Shown: piece after piece, positions 32,590-44,800 of the stretch
How positions within the stretch are numbered: the first letter of the stretch is position 1
Layout: each line of letters opens with the position of its first letter
Source: Coniosporium tulheliwenetii
Taxonomy: Eukaryota; Ascomycota; Dothideomycetes
Assembly: GCA_030247845.1 (NCBI GenBank)
Contig: JAPDRP010000021.1
Coordinates: forward strand, 766,916-830,915
Reading direction: 5' to 3'
DNA: 64,000 bases
Program-made: the position numbers and the translations under genes
Notes under the pieces: generated by a model
Database searches by the model: none
Seen by the model: the letters and a program-made list of their open reading frames with translations, nothing else
Told to the model about the DNA's origin: nothing

Positions 32590-35521
32590 TAGCATGTCCA
32601 ACAAACCATCGGATAGTTGGAAACGGTTGGATGGTCGGCTATATCGCCGACCAACCATTGAGCATTTAATGGCTATCTAACCATCTGTAAGGAGCCGACG
32701 GTCGGGGTTAAAACAGTTGGACGGCTTAGTATAGGATTAGTGGTTTGGTATAGCGGTTAAGATAGAAATTAAAGTTCTAAAGTTCCGGTAGATTATCGGA
32801 GGCTTTTTAATTAGTCTAGTAGCACCTCGGCTCCTAATTTTTAGACTTTTAAAAGTAAACACCGCGTTCTCTATACTAATTAACCACCTACTAATGATAA
32901 TAGAAGCTTTCCTAGTATCTCGCATCTCTATACAAACCTCATCCTCTCTAGAACTCTTAGTTAACTTAATTAAACTAGTGCCCAACGTCGTTTTAGCCAC
33001 CACTATATAGTCTACTACTAAAAATTCTTACTTCTAGACTTCCCATAGTCAAATGGATATTAATTTCGATAAGATATACTATAAGAAAGCTCTGCTCTAT
33101 CTTTAGTAACGACCATGCGATAAGCGCATACTTGGTAAGCACTTTAAGATCTTTTAGATATACTAGCATGGAGCCGACCTTGAGATAGCTAATTATTAAC
33201 GCATCTAGATATGTTAACGCTATAACTAGTTAAATAAAAACATGTAGAATGAAAGTATTCTATTTCGGCAGCGGTATAGCCAATTAAGTAAAATATTTAA
33301 ACGATAATTATGGTATTTATAACGCTGGTAAAGAGCTAAAAGCGCTATCTTAGTCCTTAATATAGTCCTCACGCTCATCCATCTTCCAACCGGGCTAATA
33401 GATGTTAGTAGAGCCATTTAAAGATGTTTAATATAAGAGAGACTACCTTAATTAGATTATTGCTAAGGATGTTACCTTTTAGTAAGCTACTAGCGATTGC
33501 ACACGTGCGTTTATCCTATCTATAGCTTTAGAAGCTGAGAAGATTCTACTAAGCAGCCCATTAAGTCTTAGTAGATAGATATAAGACTTATTTAACACAT
33601 GCTAGCTTGCGATTAAAGCTAATCTACATACTATAAAGAGCTGAATCAACTTTAGCTAGGACTGCTGGACTGCAGATAATAGTCCTAATTATATTAGTAT
33701 TATTAGATACTGGATTAACGCCGCTAGATACCTTTAAAATGCACTCCTCGGTCTACCACGCCTTATTAGACCTTATACTAGCAAGAATATAGCCAGCTGC
33801 ATAGTAAAGATGATTGATAACTATTCTATCGGTAGCTAGCGTAGCTGCTTTATTATAGATAATGTATTAGATAATAACACCGCTCTTATAGCACTAGCTA
33901 AAAGGTATCTAACTATTAAGCTAAAGCAGCAGCAGCTTTAGTGTATTAGTTATATTATCCAGCTAGTTATTAAGGCCACAATCTTTAGTACTAGCGTTAG
34001 TAAGCCTAAAAAGAACTCACTAGTACTAGTAAGGATGAATTTTTTAAGATCTAGAGCTAAGAAGATCCGATAGGTAAGCTATATAACCTTTATATTTATA
34101 TTAATTGTAGCGACTAGCGCTAAGAGAAGTTTATCGTCTACTAGTAAATGGTCTAGTTATATAAAGATAGAGAGTTCTATTATACTCTACTTAAGAATAG
34201 CGGTATTTGCTAGAATAGCGTCTTCTTTATAATCGAATGCGCTATTAAACTTAAGGCCGCTATCACGCTCTACTAAGCTAATTAGCGCTAGCTAGAGTAT
34301 AGCGATTATAATCTTAGATAAAACTTCCTTTATAATGCTAATTAGAGCGCTCTCGAACTATTTTATAATCTCCTCCAACCGTTTAATGAACTCACGGTTA
34401 ATCTTTAGGCTAATAGATAGTAGCTAGGTTAGGAGAGCAGCCACGGAACGGTTTAGGAGATAATTAAGGCTATAGACTTTATATTTAAACATCTATTTAA
34501 AGCTAAAGACTCTATTAAAGCCGAAGACGAACTACGGCTAAGGTCTAAGCGGTATTTAGTATAATACCGCTCTAGCATTAACTGCGGCTATCTTAAACTA
34601 AGGGAGTATTTTACTAAGATGGATAATTTATCTATCTACCGCGCTGCAATCATGCTCCACCTAGCGCTAAAAGAGGCATACTTCCACCAGTACTAGTCCG
34701 ATAAGCCTGAGTGGATAGAAGCTGTGGTTGAAGCTACTTAGAACCTATTTAAGTAGTATAAAGACGCCGCAGAATAAGCGGCTAAGGTAACTAAGGTTAT
34801 AGACGGCGCGACAAGACGGCACCGCTTATCCTTCCCTTTATCCAATTAAGAAGATGCGTGGCGGCGCTTTAGTGTTATTAATCTTAGCCGCGAGAAGGCG
34901 CGGAGCAAGCGTTAAAAGCATTAATCTAAGTTAGAGCTCTTCTTAGATCTTCCTATCTAGAAAGCTAACCAGTAGCTGGCCCCTCTTAATTGGTGGCGGT
35001 ATCACGAGAGTAAGTATCCTATCCTAAGTATAATGGCATTCGATCTATTCGCCATACTAGGTATAAGCGCTGAATATGAACGCGTCTTTAGCCATTACGG
35101 TATCCTTATCACCCCTAAGCGTAATCGGTTGATGCCGTAAACCGTCGAAGCAATCGAATGCCAGAAGCATTAGCTGCTCCGACAGCTTATTTGACGGACC
35201 TTACCTACTTACAGCACCGGCGACGTCACACATCACGAACGGTAGTAAGCTGGATATAAGGGGAGCGCGGTGAACATAGGAGGGCAAGCATCACGGCGTT
35301 TAGACACGTTAATAGACAAGATCTAGCTCTATCTAAGACAACGCTGCCAAAAAAATTATGACACCACGCCAAGCATCTTGACCACCTCAGATACCCCGTC
35401 CAACCGTTCAACGGCCAGCTTCACGTCTCCGGTAGCCGTCCAACCGTTGGCGGGCGCGCCCTTACCCCGACCGACCGTTTTGGGGGACCCGACGGCGACG
35501 GACGGTTTGTTGGACACGCTG
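32590..35521 (+). mobile_element. hAT DNA transposon 2 (RIP-degraded), transposase on plus strand
   Basis: The right end, read inward, is CAGCGTGTCCAACAAACC. The left end TAGCATGTCCAACAAACC differs by two RIP-type transitions. Both sides have the 8-bp duplication ACGAGTGG (32582-32589 and 35522-35529). Near 35037-35190 the plus strand reads MAFDLFAILGISAEYERVF then LITPKRNRLMP, the hAT dimerisation domain. The body is AT-rich with many stops. Ends and wording differ from hAT 1, so this is a different family. It lies only 35 bp from the end of hAT 1, in the opposite orientation. Confidence 0.88.
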
Positions 35522-35999
35522 ACGAGTGGATGAGCGGCGTCGAACAGAAGAGGAGCTACGCCGCAGACTAGCACAATACCGAATGGCAGCAGCTCTGGTA
35601 AATGAGGGACGCCCAGTCATCGTCAACATGGATGGTGTTGAACGTCCAGCTGCACCTCAAAGACCGCCACACCAGGCATATGCAGAGGGCTCAGATGAGG
35701 AGGATGAGCCATTATATGCTGCTCTGCCTGAGGCGGAAAATGATTTTCGAATGCAGGCTCAACCAGAGGGTCCAAGGAGACGTCGGGCGTCGGCGATCCG
35801 AAGCAACAATGTGAGGATCCGTGGTGGAGGTCTTGATCGTGATCTTGATGAAGCCTCCTCTGACGATGATGGCCAACATTCTGGTCACTTGCGAGGAGGT
35901 AGTGGTGTGGATCCTCCTACGAAGACGAGTGCCATAGGTGCAGGCGTACTTCCACAGCCGGAGGTTGTTGATACTAGGCAAAGAAGAATTAAGTAGGCG

Positions 36000-36965
36000 G
36001 TTCTTAGCTTTGTGTGAGACAAGCGCTGGAATAAGAGAGCACTAATAGCGTGCAGCCCTTTTTTTCTATTATACGAGCCGAGGAGAGATCGTATCAAGTC
36101 GGAAATGCGAGCATTACACGACATTTCAAGAAGTTATGGATGTGAATAGAGACCAACTTTCCGATCTGGGGTTAGTGAAGAAGCTGCAACAGCATTACAA
36201 CATCATCAATCGACGGCAGCAGAGCATTCTTTGGGGCCTAGTGTCTATGAGAACTATTGGATTTGCCAGTTTCATACGTGTATGTATCTAAATCTTCGAT
36301 ATTTGGGAAAGCATATCTCACATGCATTCCTAGTTCGAACGCACGGTTCATCCAGATGAAGACTCTATGGGCTACACTGTCACTGCAAAGGTCCCAGCTA
36401 TAGTAGCAAAAGGCGAAGCAGTGTCACAGTTCCGATATCTGCTGAAATATCCGCTTAAGTCATCCAAAATGATGCTTTAGAGTCTCGACCGACTGGCTGC
36501 CACGACCGAGTGGAGACAACCTGTCTTCTATGTCGTTGAAATCAAAGAAGCACTAGATACTCGGTAAGTCCTTGTAGCTGATACTAAGATTCTCACATTT
36601 CCCTAGACATGCCGGATGCTTCAAGGACTACAATTCCCCTCATCGAAGCATTACTACACTGTATTAACCTCTACCTCAGCAAGATATACATCCTCCTCAC
36701 CCTCCTCATCATCATTAGTACTGGCGGCGGAACCACCTACGCTGTCGTCCACACCGACACTGCTACGGGGCTCTCAATCGCAAGCTACGTCCTCACTTGT
36801 TTCTCTCTTGTCCTGGCTCTCGTTGCAGCCGGGCAGTGGCTCGGCCTGTCGAAACCAGATTCCTTCTCCTTTGCATATAGCATAGAAGAGAACCAAGTCA
36901 TAGGAGCTACAAACATGGATGAGATCGTAAAGGATAATTATCTTGGCCGGCATTTTCGCGATTGA
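36000..36965 (+). pseudogene. Decayed gene with soluble domain and two membrane segments
   Basis: From about 36100 the plus strand reads RDQLSDLGLVKKLQQHYNII and RRQQSILWGLVSMRTIGFAS. After an interval it reads FERTVHPDEDSMGYTVTAKV, PAIVAKGEAVSQFRYLLKYP and a TAG at about 36478 in a place where CAG would fit. An intron near 36565-36606 follows EIKEALDTR. The final ORF (36609-36965) starts with an ATG and has two hydrophobic segments (YLSKIYILLTLLIIISTGG and SIASYVLTCFSLVLALVAAG) then SKPDSFSFAYSIEENQVIGA. The soluble and membrane parts are in different frames. This could be the 3' end of the split host gene or a second gene. No function is known to me. Confidence 0.5.
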
Positions 36966-37379
36966 ACAGATCGCAAGCGTTTCTATCCTGGCTGGAGGAG
37001 CACATGCCTTGTGGGGTGATGGATATCATCAACGCATCAACGCATGTTGATGAAAACCTGGCTTCAGAGACAGCCGCATCAACTCGCTGTTAAATTGGTG
37101 GTCCACTCTATATTTTTCTCATCCACCCTCTTCTTCATCATTGCCTCGCTCCTCTGGCAATGGCATTGACTCACGGCCCCTGGCTTCGGATTCTGCGGTT
37201 GGCCGCGCTCCTAGCCGCGGGCTCCTCACTCAATAGAATTCGGATCCGATGGATGCATTCCCATTGCTCTTCTGTGTACTTGACGCCCGTCTCGGTGTCA
37301 TCATGCCAATCCTCTATGGGCGCGGTCTGTGTCATGTAACATGAAATCCTAACATCTTCCCATCCGCCGGTCTAAGGTC
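36966..37379. other. GC-normal spacer before the AT-rich block
   Basis: No gene seen. Base composition is still balanced; from about 37380 it becomes strongly AT-rich. Confidence 0.35.
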
Positions 37380-37784
37380 CGATCTCTATTTAACCATTTG
37401 ATATCTATCTTCTAGTTGAATAGAACCCGCTTATGTCGTTCTATATTCCGCTTACTAATCTTACTATCGGCTTATTCTATTATTAGAAACACCTAGAGTA
37501 CTGGTATTCTATCTGGATAGAATCTTCCATCCGGAAAAAAGATACCATTATCTTAAAATACTGTAATATAATTCCGAAAGCGGAGGTTTAAGCGCTATAC
37601 ATAGATTTTATAGGCAAAACTACCAAGACTTACCTAAGAATGTATAGCTATAGCTATTATATCTAAAAAGTTATTAATTTTATAGATAAGATACTTAAAA
37701 TCTCTAAGAAAAAGATGGAATAGTAGTAAAATAAAATGCTTAATACTCTACTGTTTTTATTATATAATCCAAGTCTTCCATCGA

Positions 37785-38050
37785 TATATAGTATATTGTA
37801 AGGGTTTAGATAGTAAATACTAGTTAATATTAGTTATTTGTAAAAGTCGGATGTAGGTAATAATTATAATAGTAAATACTATGTATAATAGGCGGGAGTA
37901 TAGAAGGAAGATAACTAATATTAGTGAGGATGATTAATTTCTATCTAAGGTTTCATGTAAGAGCTGCTATTATATAAGTATATTAAATAGTTAATGCTAC
38001 TAAAAAGCACTTTTAATAAAGAAAAGAAAAACTAGAGAGCTAAGTCTAGC
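37785..38050. repeat. Direct repeat, degraded copy of about 270 bp
   Basis: Matches 39870-40135 over its length, sharing the order of segments GGTAATAAT, CATAGTTGCC/TATAATAGGC, GATTTCTATCTAAG and the AAAGAAAAAC end. Differences are mostly C/T and G/A, with this copy more AT-rich. Possibly LTRs of a third retroelement; no duplication of target was confirmed. Confidence 0.5.
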
Positions 38051-38534
38051 TAGATCACGTGCTATTCTAATCTTCTACTAGCTACTCTATCATAATATTT
38101 ACTTAGCGGACTATATTATAATAATCCTTATTCAATTTTAAAATAATTAATAAATTCTTTAAGATAGATTTCTATTTAAAAAGATAGAATACTAGGATAG
38201 TAAGTAGTGGTACTTTATATTATAAACTCTACATTCTAGATATAAGATCTAGATGGAATGTATTTTATTAGTAGTCTATATAATATAAAGCTCATCTTTA
38301 GTTTGAAAACTTATAACTTTAAGAAAGTATCTATTTTCTTATTTAAACCAATTTTTTATAGTTTATTTTCTGATTAGACTTAATATACTTATATAAGCTT
38401 ACTAGTACTATTAGAAACTAGTTGCTAGGGTACTAATTCGCCATTTTAAAGCTATTAATAAGTAGAAATCGCTAGTAGATTCTGGAAGATTCTAGAAATC
38501 TCTATAAGTTTCTATTATAGTATATTCTAATTAG

Positions 38535-38934
38535 TATAAGGAAATAGATGTTTTCTACTAAACTAAGCTTTTATAGCTAGTGTGGATTAATTTATAAGCA
38601 GAAGATTCTAGAAGTTTCTATAGGATTCTGAATAGTTCTATAAGATTCTATAAGATTCTATCTATTATGTAATATTATATAATATTTAATAATTCTATAG
38701 AAGGCTCTAGATAGCCTTCTATAGGTATATAAGAACTTCTCTCCCTTCTAGAGAGATAATAACCGATAAAATAAGATAATAGTAATATTATACTATACTA
38801 TTATTTCTTTTCATTCATATTTTATTCTTTTTTCTAATAAAAATACCTCTATTTCCTCTAACTAAGCTAGTCTAGTTCTATTCTAGCTTAGTAGAACTAA
38901 ATAAGACTTTCTTAGCCCTATCTTAGTTCTTATA
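38535..38934 (+). repeat. LTR-A, RIP-mutated copy
   Basis: Resembles the LTR at 54368-54798 throughout: the same runs of TTCTATAAG, the TATATAAG element, and the CTTAGTAGAACTAA and final TTAGTTCTTA. The terminal ACA has become ATA. Flanks (ATTAG and AATTA) do not form a clear duplication. Confidence 0.7.
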
Positions 38935-39869
38935 AATTATAAGCTCGGAATTTTGCATATTAGTAGTCTATTAAGATAATAGTTCTAGTATTTCTACTTC
39001 GGAAGAAGCTTAATCCTTTTCAAAAAAAGTGTATATAGCATTTACAATCTCTAGCCTACTCTACTTAGATAACTAAGATAATAGAGTTACTACTAGTGGA
39101 AAATTCTTAAGAAAACCTACTAGTAAAGAAAATACTAAAAGATGTTAATATTATAAGAGCTAGAAGGTATTAATATCCTAACTATAGGCTTTTATTTATA
39201 ATAAGAGATCCTTATAATAAAGAGTATTATTATCTAGCTATAGATGTAACAATAGATTAGAATTCCAAGTAAGAAGAAAGAGAATAGTGCTAAGGTGTAA
39301 TTAATAAAATAAGAATTAAAATTATGTATAAGATTAGATTAAATTATAAAGAATACTAGATTCTTATTTAAATTAAGCACATTATTCTAATAAACAAAAA
39401 TGATGCTGTCTATATACTGAGTATCTCTCTACTACAATCTCTTTAATTAGTGTGATTAGTTCTAACTACTCTAATACTACTAATTACTTACTTCGTTTGC
39501 ATATTTGTGATTAGTGGTTATCTGACGCTTAGTTCTAATTACTCTTAACCTGCATCCCTTAGTCCCGGTTTTGTAATAATAGAAAAATAGCGCCTAGTGC
39601 CTATAAGATTTTCTTATAGTATGCTTCTTGCTTTTCTAAAGAAAAGGAATTTAAAAGCTAATTCTATAACCTATATTTATATATAAACGGATTACTTAGC
39701 ACTTAATATACTAGTCTAAGCTCTATATCTTTAAAATAAAAACTGTCTTCTATTAGCTCTTCTAGTTTCTTTATAATTAGTACTTCTAGTACTAACTTTA
39801 TTTATATTAAAGCAGATAATCTACCCTTAAATTTTAAATACAACTTAGAATTCAAGGTTAGTATTTGTA

Positions 39870-40135
39870 GTAGTGTGAGGGTGTAGATGGTGAATACTAG
39901 TCGAGATTAATTGTTCGTTAGGTTCGGATACAGGTAATAATCACAAAAGCAAACACCATACATAGTTGCCGGGAGCATAGGAGGATGATAATTAGTATAG
40001 GTAAGGATGGTTGATTTCTATCTAAGATTTTATATCGGAGCTACTATTGTATAAGTATATTAAGTTATTAGTTCCGTAAAGCATTTTTAATAAAGGAAAG
40101 AAAAACCAGAAAACCAAGTCCAGCTAGATTATATG
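39870..40135. repeat. Direct repeat, less degraded copy of about 270 bp
   Basis: Partner of 37785-38050, retaining more C and G (for example CATAGTTGCCGGGAGCATAG). See that entry. Confidence 0.5.
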
Positions 40136-41056
40136 CTACCTAAACCTTCCATCTTCTACCCTATTATAATAGCTATAAGATAGCCTTTAATAAGAAAGAA
40201 TCTATCAAATAGTATATCTATGAAAACAATAAGGATCATATTATAGAGAATATTGATTCTTTAGTAAATTTTACTAAAAATCTAGCAATTAAAGAAAATA
40301 AAGATATAGCTCTATCTAGATTCTTTAAATATAATTTTAAGAATTTAGTTAGAGAAGAATTAGGCTACATATGTACTAAGTGTAATAGATATGTATGCTT
40401 TAGTTATAAAACTCTTAAAAGATACTTTAATATAACCTATTTTATTAAGAATAGAACGGGAACGGAAATTCTAAAGCCATATTATCTAGAAAACTATCTA
40501 CTATTATTAGAGGATAGGCATCCTCGGGGTGGTGTGCAGTAATATAATAATAAGACACGTGTGGATAGAGTAATATATAGAAGTCGATAAGGAACTAAAT
40601 TCTATCGAGCCTCTATATGAAGAGACGATGGCTATATACTATCGCTTAGCCAGCGCTTCGCCGGCTATAATCTCTAAGCTTTCTTTAGATCTTACAACTA
40701 TAGTCTTTTTTAAAGGGATTATACATTAAGTATTTTGCTATTAAAAAGAATAATACTACTACAGCTAGTTCCACTAGTACTTCTATTAATAATTCTATTA
40801 TAAAAGATATTCTTAATAGTTATAATACTATAGAAAAAGATATAAAGGCTAGAACCAAAGCTATTAACAAAGAAAATCTAGAAGATAAGAAAGTTAATAG
40901 CTTTCTGGAAAAGATCTACTTCCATAAGTATATATATAATAAAGATCTTACTAAGTATATTAAGCCTATATCTAAACCAAATAGAGAACTAGATATTATA
41001 AGCTTTAATATATATCAGATAAGATCTTTAGATATACTATTAAAACTCTTAGTAAT

Positions 41057-41424
41057 TGTTACGAACTCAGGTCGAGGGAACGGGTCGGGAAGAGTGATTA
41101 GTGCCAAGCGTCATGTGACGACTGATCACTCAACACCGCTAAGACTAAGAGTGATTAGTAGGATCAGTGCGATCAGGACTGATCACACTAATTAAAGAGA
41201 TCACCGAGGAAGGCCTCGGTATATAGGCAACACCGTTCTCGTTCATTTGGAGAGTGTGCTCAACTTAAATAAGAATCCAGCATTCTTTATAACTTAATCT
41301 AATCTCACTACGTGATATTAATCCTCACCTTGTTAACCATATCTTAGCACTGTTCCCTTTCTCCTTAATCAGGACCCTAATCTTCACAGTAACTTTTATT
41401 ATCTTGTGATAACGCCTCGTTACA
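41057..41424 (+). repeat. Solo LTR-B with perfect 5-bp duplication
   Basis: Begins TGTTACGAACTC and ends CGCCTCGTTACA, so it has the TG...CA ends. It is flanked on both sides by GTAAT (41052-41056 and 41425-41429). It is clearly less AT-biased than its surroundings, so it inserted later or escaped RIP. Family B is the LTR of the gypsy element whose 3' ends are seen at 47235-47600 and 57008-57380. Confidence 0.88.
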
Positions 41425-41439
41425 GTAATTCGGAAGATT

Positions 41440-41872
41440 TGTAAGAAAATAGGTATTTCCTACTAAGCTAAGCTTTTATAGCTAGCCTAGATTGATTTAT
41501 AAGCAGAAGATTCTAGAAGGTTCTAGAAGATTCCATGAGTTTCTATAGGATTCGATACGGTTCTATAAGGTTCTATAAGGTTCTAGAATGTTCCATCTAT
41601 AACGTAATGTTACGTAATGCTTATTAATCCTATAGAAGGTTCTAGATAGCCTTCTACGTGTATATAAGACCTCTTCTCTTCCTTCTAAGAAGAAAATAAA
41701 GACAAGATAAGATAATAGTAATACTATGCTATATTATTATCTCTTCTTATCTATATTCTATACTTCTTCCTAGATAGAAAATACCTTTACTTCCGCTAAC
41801 TAAGCTAGACTAGTCCTATTCCAGCTTAGTAGAACTAAATAAGGCTATCTTAGCTCCATCTTAGTTTTTATA
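41440..41872 (+). repeat. LTR-A copy
   Basis: Nearly collinear with 54368-54798 (431 bp), beginning TGTAAGAAAA and ending TTAGTTTTTATA, where the expected TTCTTACA has two C-to-T changes. Flanks AGATT and TAGCC do not match, so it may be a 5' LTR or an insertion with decayed flanks. Confidence 0.75.
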
Positions 41873-44800
41873 TAGCCTATAGAATTAGATGCTACTAAGA
41901 GACACCTAGGACTTTTCGCGAAGAAAGGATTGCAAAAAGGATAGTTATCGCTCTTAGAAAGAAAACTCTTTACTAGAAAGTATTTTAACTATAATTATAT
42001 AAAACATCTTATTTAGAACTATAGATAGCCTAAAAGAAAGTAAGTATTAGCTAAAACTAATAGTTCTAGGAGAATAGAATAACTCGCGACTATTATAACC
42101 AACTATAATATAATATTCTAGATTGTATACTATAATAACAGATACTAAACGCATCTAAGTAATAAAAACGGATCCGGATAATTCCTAAAACCACTATAGG
42201 CAAAATAAGCATTATAGGTTACTAAACAAGAATAGAATGCTAGGAAATAGGTTTAACTTCTTATAATCCGGGCCTTAGAACTAAGTACAAAAGATAAGCT
42301 CTAATAGAAACAACGTAAGAATAGCGATCGGCGGAATTCTAAGAAATATAGGCTAATATTCTAATAACGCCTATTAAGAAATAGAAACTAGAGCCTAATA
42401 AAGAGGATTTTCTATTTAAGGAAATCTTAGAAACTAAATTTAAGGATTTAGAAATCTCTAAACTAGCTCTAGATAAAAAAGTAGAAGTAAGGATACTACT
42501 AAGAAATTCTATTACTAGCGGGTATTTACCTAAGGTATAGTATTAAGCGTACTAGGATGTATATAAGCTTATAGAAATCTAGATAGAGCAACTAGAGTTT
42601 AAAAAAACCTTATAAAAAATAAGATTAGATTAACCGTATATAGGATATAGTAGAGATCCGCTATAAGTTTTAGCGAACTATATAGAGAAATCTATAACCT
42701 TATTTAGGATAACTAGTTATAGTAACTAAACGCGTATAATAGCTTAAGTAGATACTAGATAGTATACCCTAACTAGAGTATAAGTACTATAATATAGTGC
42801 GAGAACACCTATCTATCTATGCGAGGTTTACTAAAGAAGGAGAATATATAACGTCTAAAGAAGACTATATCCCTTAAGAACTTCGATAGAAAGTTATAGC
42901 ACTATAATAAGAATTTATAGCTAGAGATCCTAAAATTAATCTAGGACGCTAAATTAATTCTATTAAATCTAGATATAATAGAACGGAGGTTCCTACTAAG
43001 AATAAGAGCTCGGGGAGCTTTAGTTTAAAAAACTAGAAGGCCTTCTAGCTAGGAGGTTAATAGAAGCGCCTACTTAAAGACTTTTAAATAAGTATAAAGG
43101 CATTTAGATAGCCGGGTTAGACTACTAAAAATATATTCTTATAGCGATATAATATGCTAGGATCCTTTATATATAGGTTAAGATTAGCTATAAATAGGCT
43201 AAGGCACTAATAGATTTAGAAGCTACTATAGACTTTATATTACTATAATTCATGAGCCATATATAGATAGATCTATAAATAAAGCATGATACCTACTAAG
43301 TAATAGTAGTAGATACTTAACCACTAGGCTATAATTAGAGATTAGTAGACTAAAAAACTAAGATAATTAGGTTAAGAATCAGATCTTATATCTAGGATAT
43401 ATAGTTTAATATTATAGTAATAGAAACCCACAATATAGTATTAGGGTTATTATAGCTCGAAGATATAAACCCTAAAATTAATTAGGCACGTAAGATATTA
43501 GACTTTTCTAAGGGAAAATAAGTTAAAATAAGCCACGAAATGCTAGGAGATGGAATAGAGATATACGTAATCTCCGCTAAGGAACTTTAATAGAAAGTTA
43601 AGAAGAATTCTAAGTAAGTATAGATTCTATAGAGTAAGCGATAAGAACTCGCGTTTACTAAAACCCCGTTATCTATTCTAAATAAATATAAGAACTACGT
43701 AAGGCTATTTATAGATAAGGCCCTAGATAAGACCCTACTAGCACACTAACTATAGAATTATATAATACTTATATAAGAAGGTAAGATACTAGAGAAGTTA
43801 GTAATCTATCTACTATTACTAGAAAAGCTAGAAGCGCTATAGGCGTATCTAGATAAGAATCTAAAAAAGAATTTATATAGACATTCTAGTTATCTATAGA
43901 ATATCCGATCCTATTTATTTCTAAGAAGAATAGAATATTATAACTATACGTTAACTATTGGGAACTAAATAATATAATTATAAAAAATAGTTATCCGTTA
44001 CCTTAAATCTCGGAGTTATAGGATCGACTCTAAGGAGCTAAGTGGTTTAGTAAATTCGACATTCTAGAAGCATACAACCGGATTCAAATTAAGGAAGGTG
44101 AAGAGTGGAAAATAGTGATAAGAACCTATTTAAGACTCTACGAGTACTTAGTTATACTATTTAGGCTCACTAATACTTTTACTACATTCTAGATATATAT
44201 TAATAATACCCTAAGAGAACACTTAGACGTGTTTATAATCATCTACTTTAATAATATACTAGTATATTCGAAGACTAAGAAAGAATATATATATTATATT
44301 AGATAGATCTTATAAGCGCTATAGAGAGTGGACTTTTAAATAAAACTAGAGAAGAGCTAATTCTATTAATAGAAGATTAAGTTCTTAGGGTATATTATCA
44401 CGGATTAGAGTATTCGGATAGATAATACTAAGGTAAAGACAGTACTTAAATAGCTTATACTAAGATTAGTAAAGAACGTGTAATTATTTCTAGGACTAGT
44501 AAACTGCTATTAAAAGTTTATACAAAGCTACTCCTAGATTACAGCGCTACTAATAGATCTTACTAAGAAAGATCAAGGATTCTAGTGGAATAATAAAGCT
44601 AATAACGCTTTTTGTATACTAAAGGAATGGTTTAGTACTAAACTAGTTTTAATAATATTCAATCTAACGAGGAATATTATTATTAAAATAGATGCTTTAG
44701 ACCTAGCTATAGGAGTCTATCTAAATTAATAAAATAATAAAGGATGTTAGCATCTAGTAGTCTTTTATTTAAGAAAGTTTAGTGGACTAAAACTAAACTA

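Larger units (their letters stand above)
28480..35999 (+). pseudogene. Unknown host gene split by two hAT transposons
   Basis: Three separated pieces read as one frame when both transposons and one copy of each target duplication are removed: up to 29355, then 32563-32589, then 35530-35996. The junction codons fall in phase (HP, then GLY, stop TAG probably from CAG, then QAGIRVDERRRTEEELRRR). The 5' part contains a Pro/Ser/His-rich low-complexity region and EDDFEIHYAGRPIPAPRPRR, RVWIPLRVIHNEERRFLRV. The 3' part has a basic helix and acidic Asp/Glu repeats, ending DTRQRRIK. Near 28755 the frame steps back by one between EYGFWEDD and RRPDPPPPP. No known domain is seen. The true 5' end is not determined; it could begin upstream of 28480. 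The gene is inactivated by the insertions. Confidence 0.65.
37380..41056. repeat. AT-rich block of RIP-degraded retroelement relics
   Basis: The sequence is dominated by A and T with stops in all frames, typical of RIP-treated repeats. Recognisable parts are a pair of similar about 270-bp segments (37785-38050 and 39870-40135), an LTR-A copy (38535-38934), and an inverted LTR-B relic (about 39245-39560). There are also two open AT-rich stretches at about 40160-40470, with CTKCNRYVCFSYKTL resembling a metal-binding segment, and 40735-41056, truncated by the solo LTR next to it. A less degraded patch lies at about 40500-40680. Confidence 0.6.
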
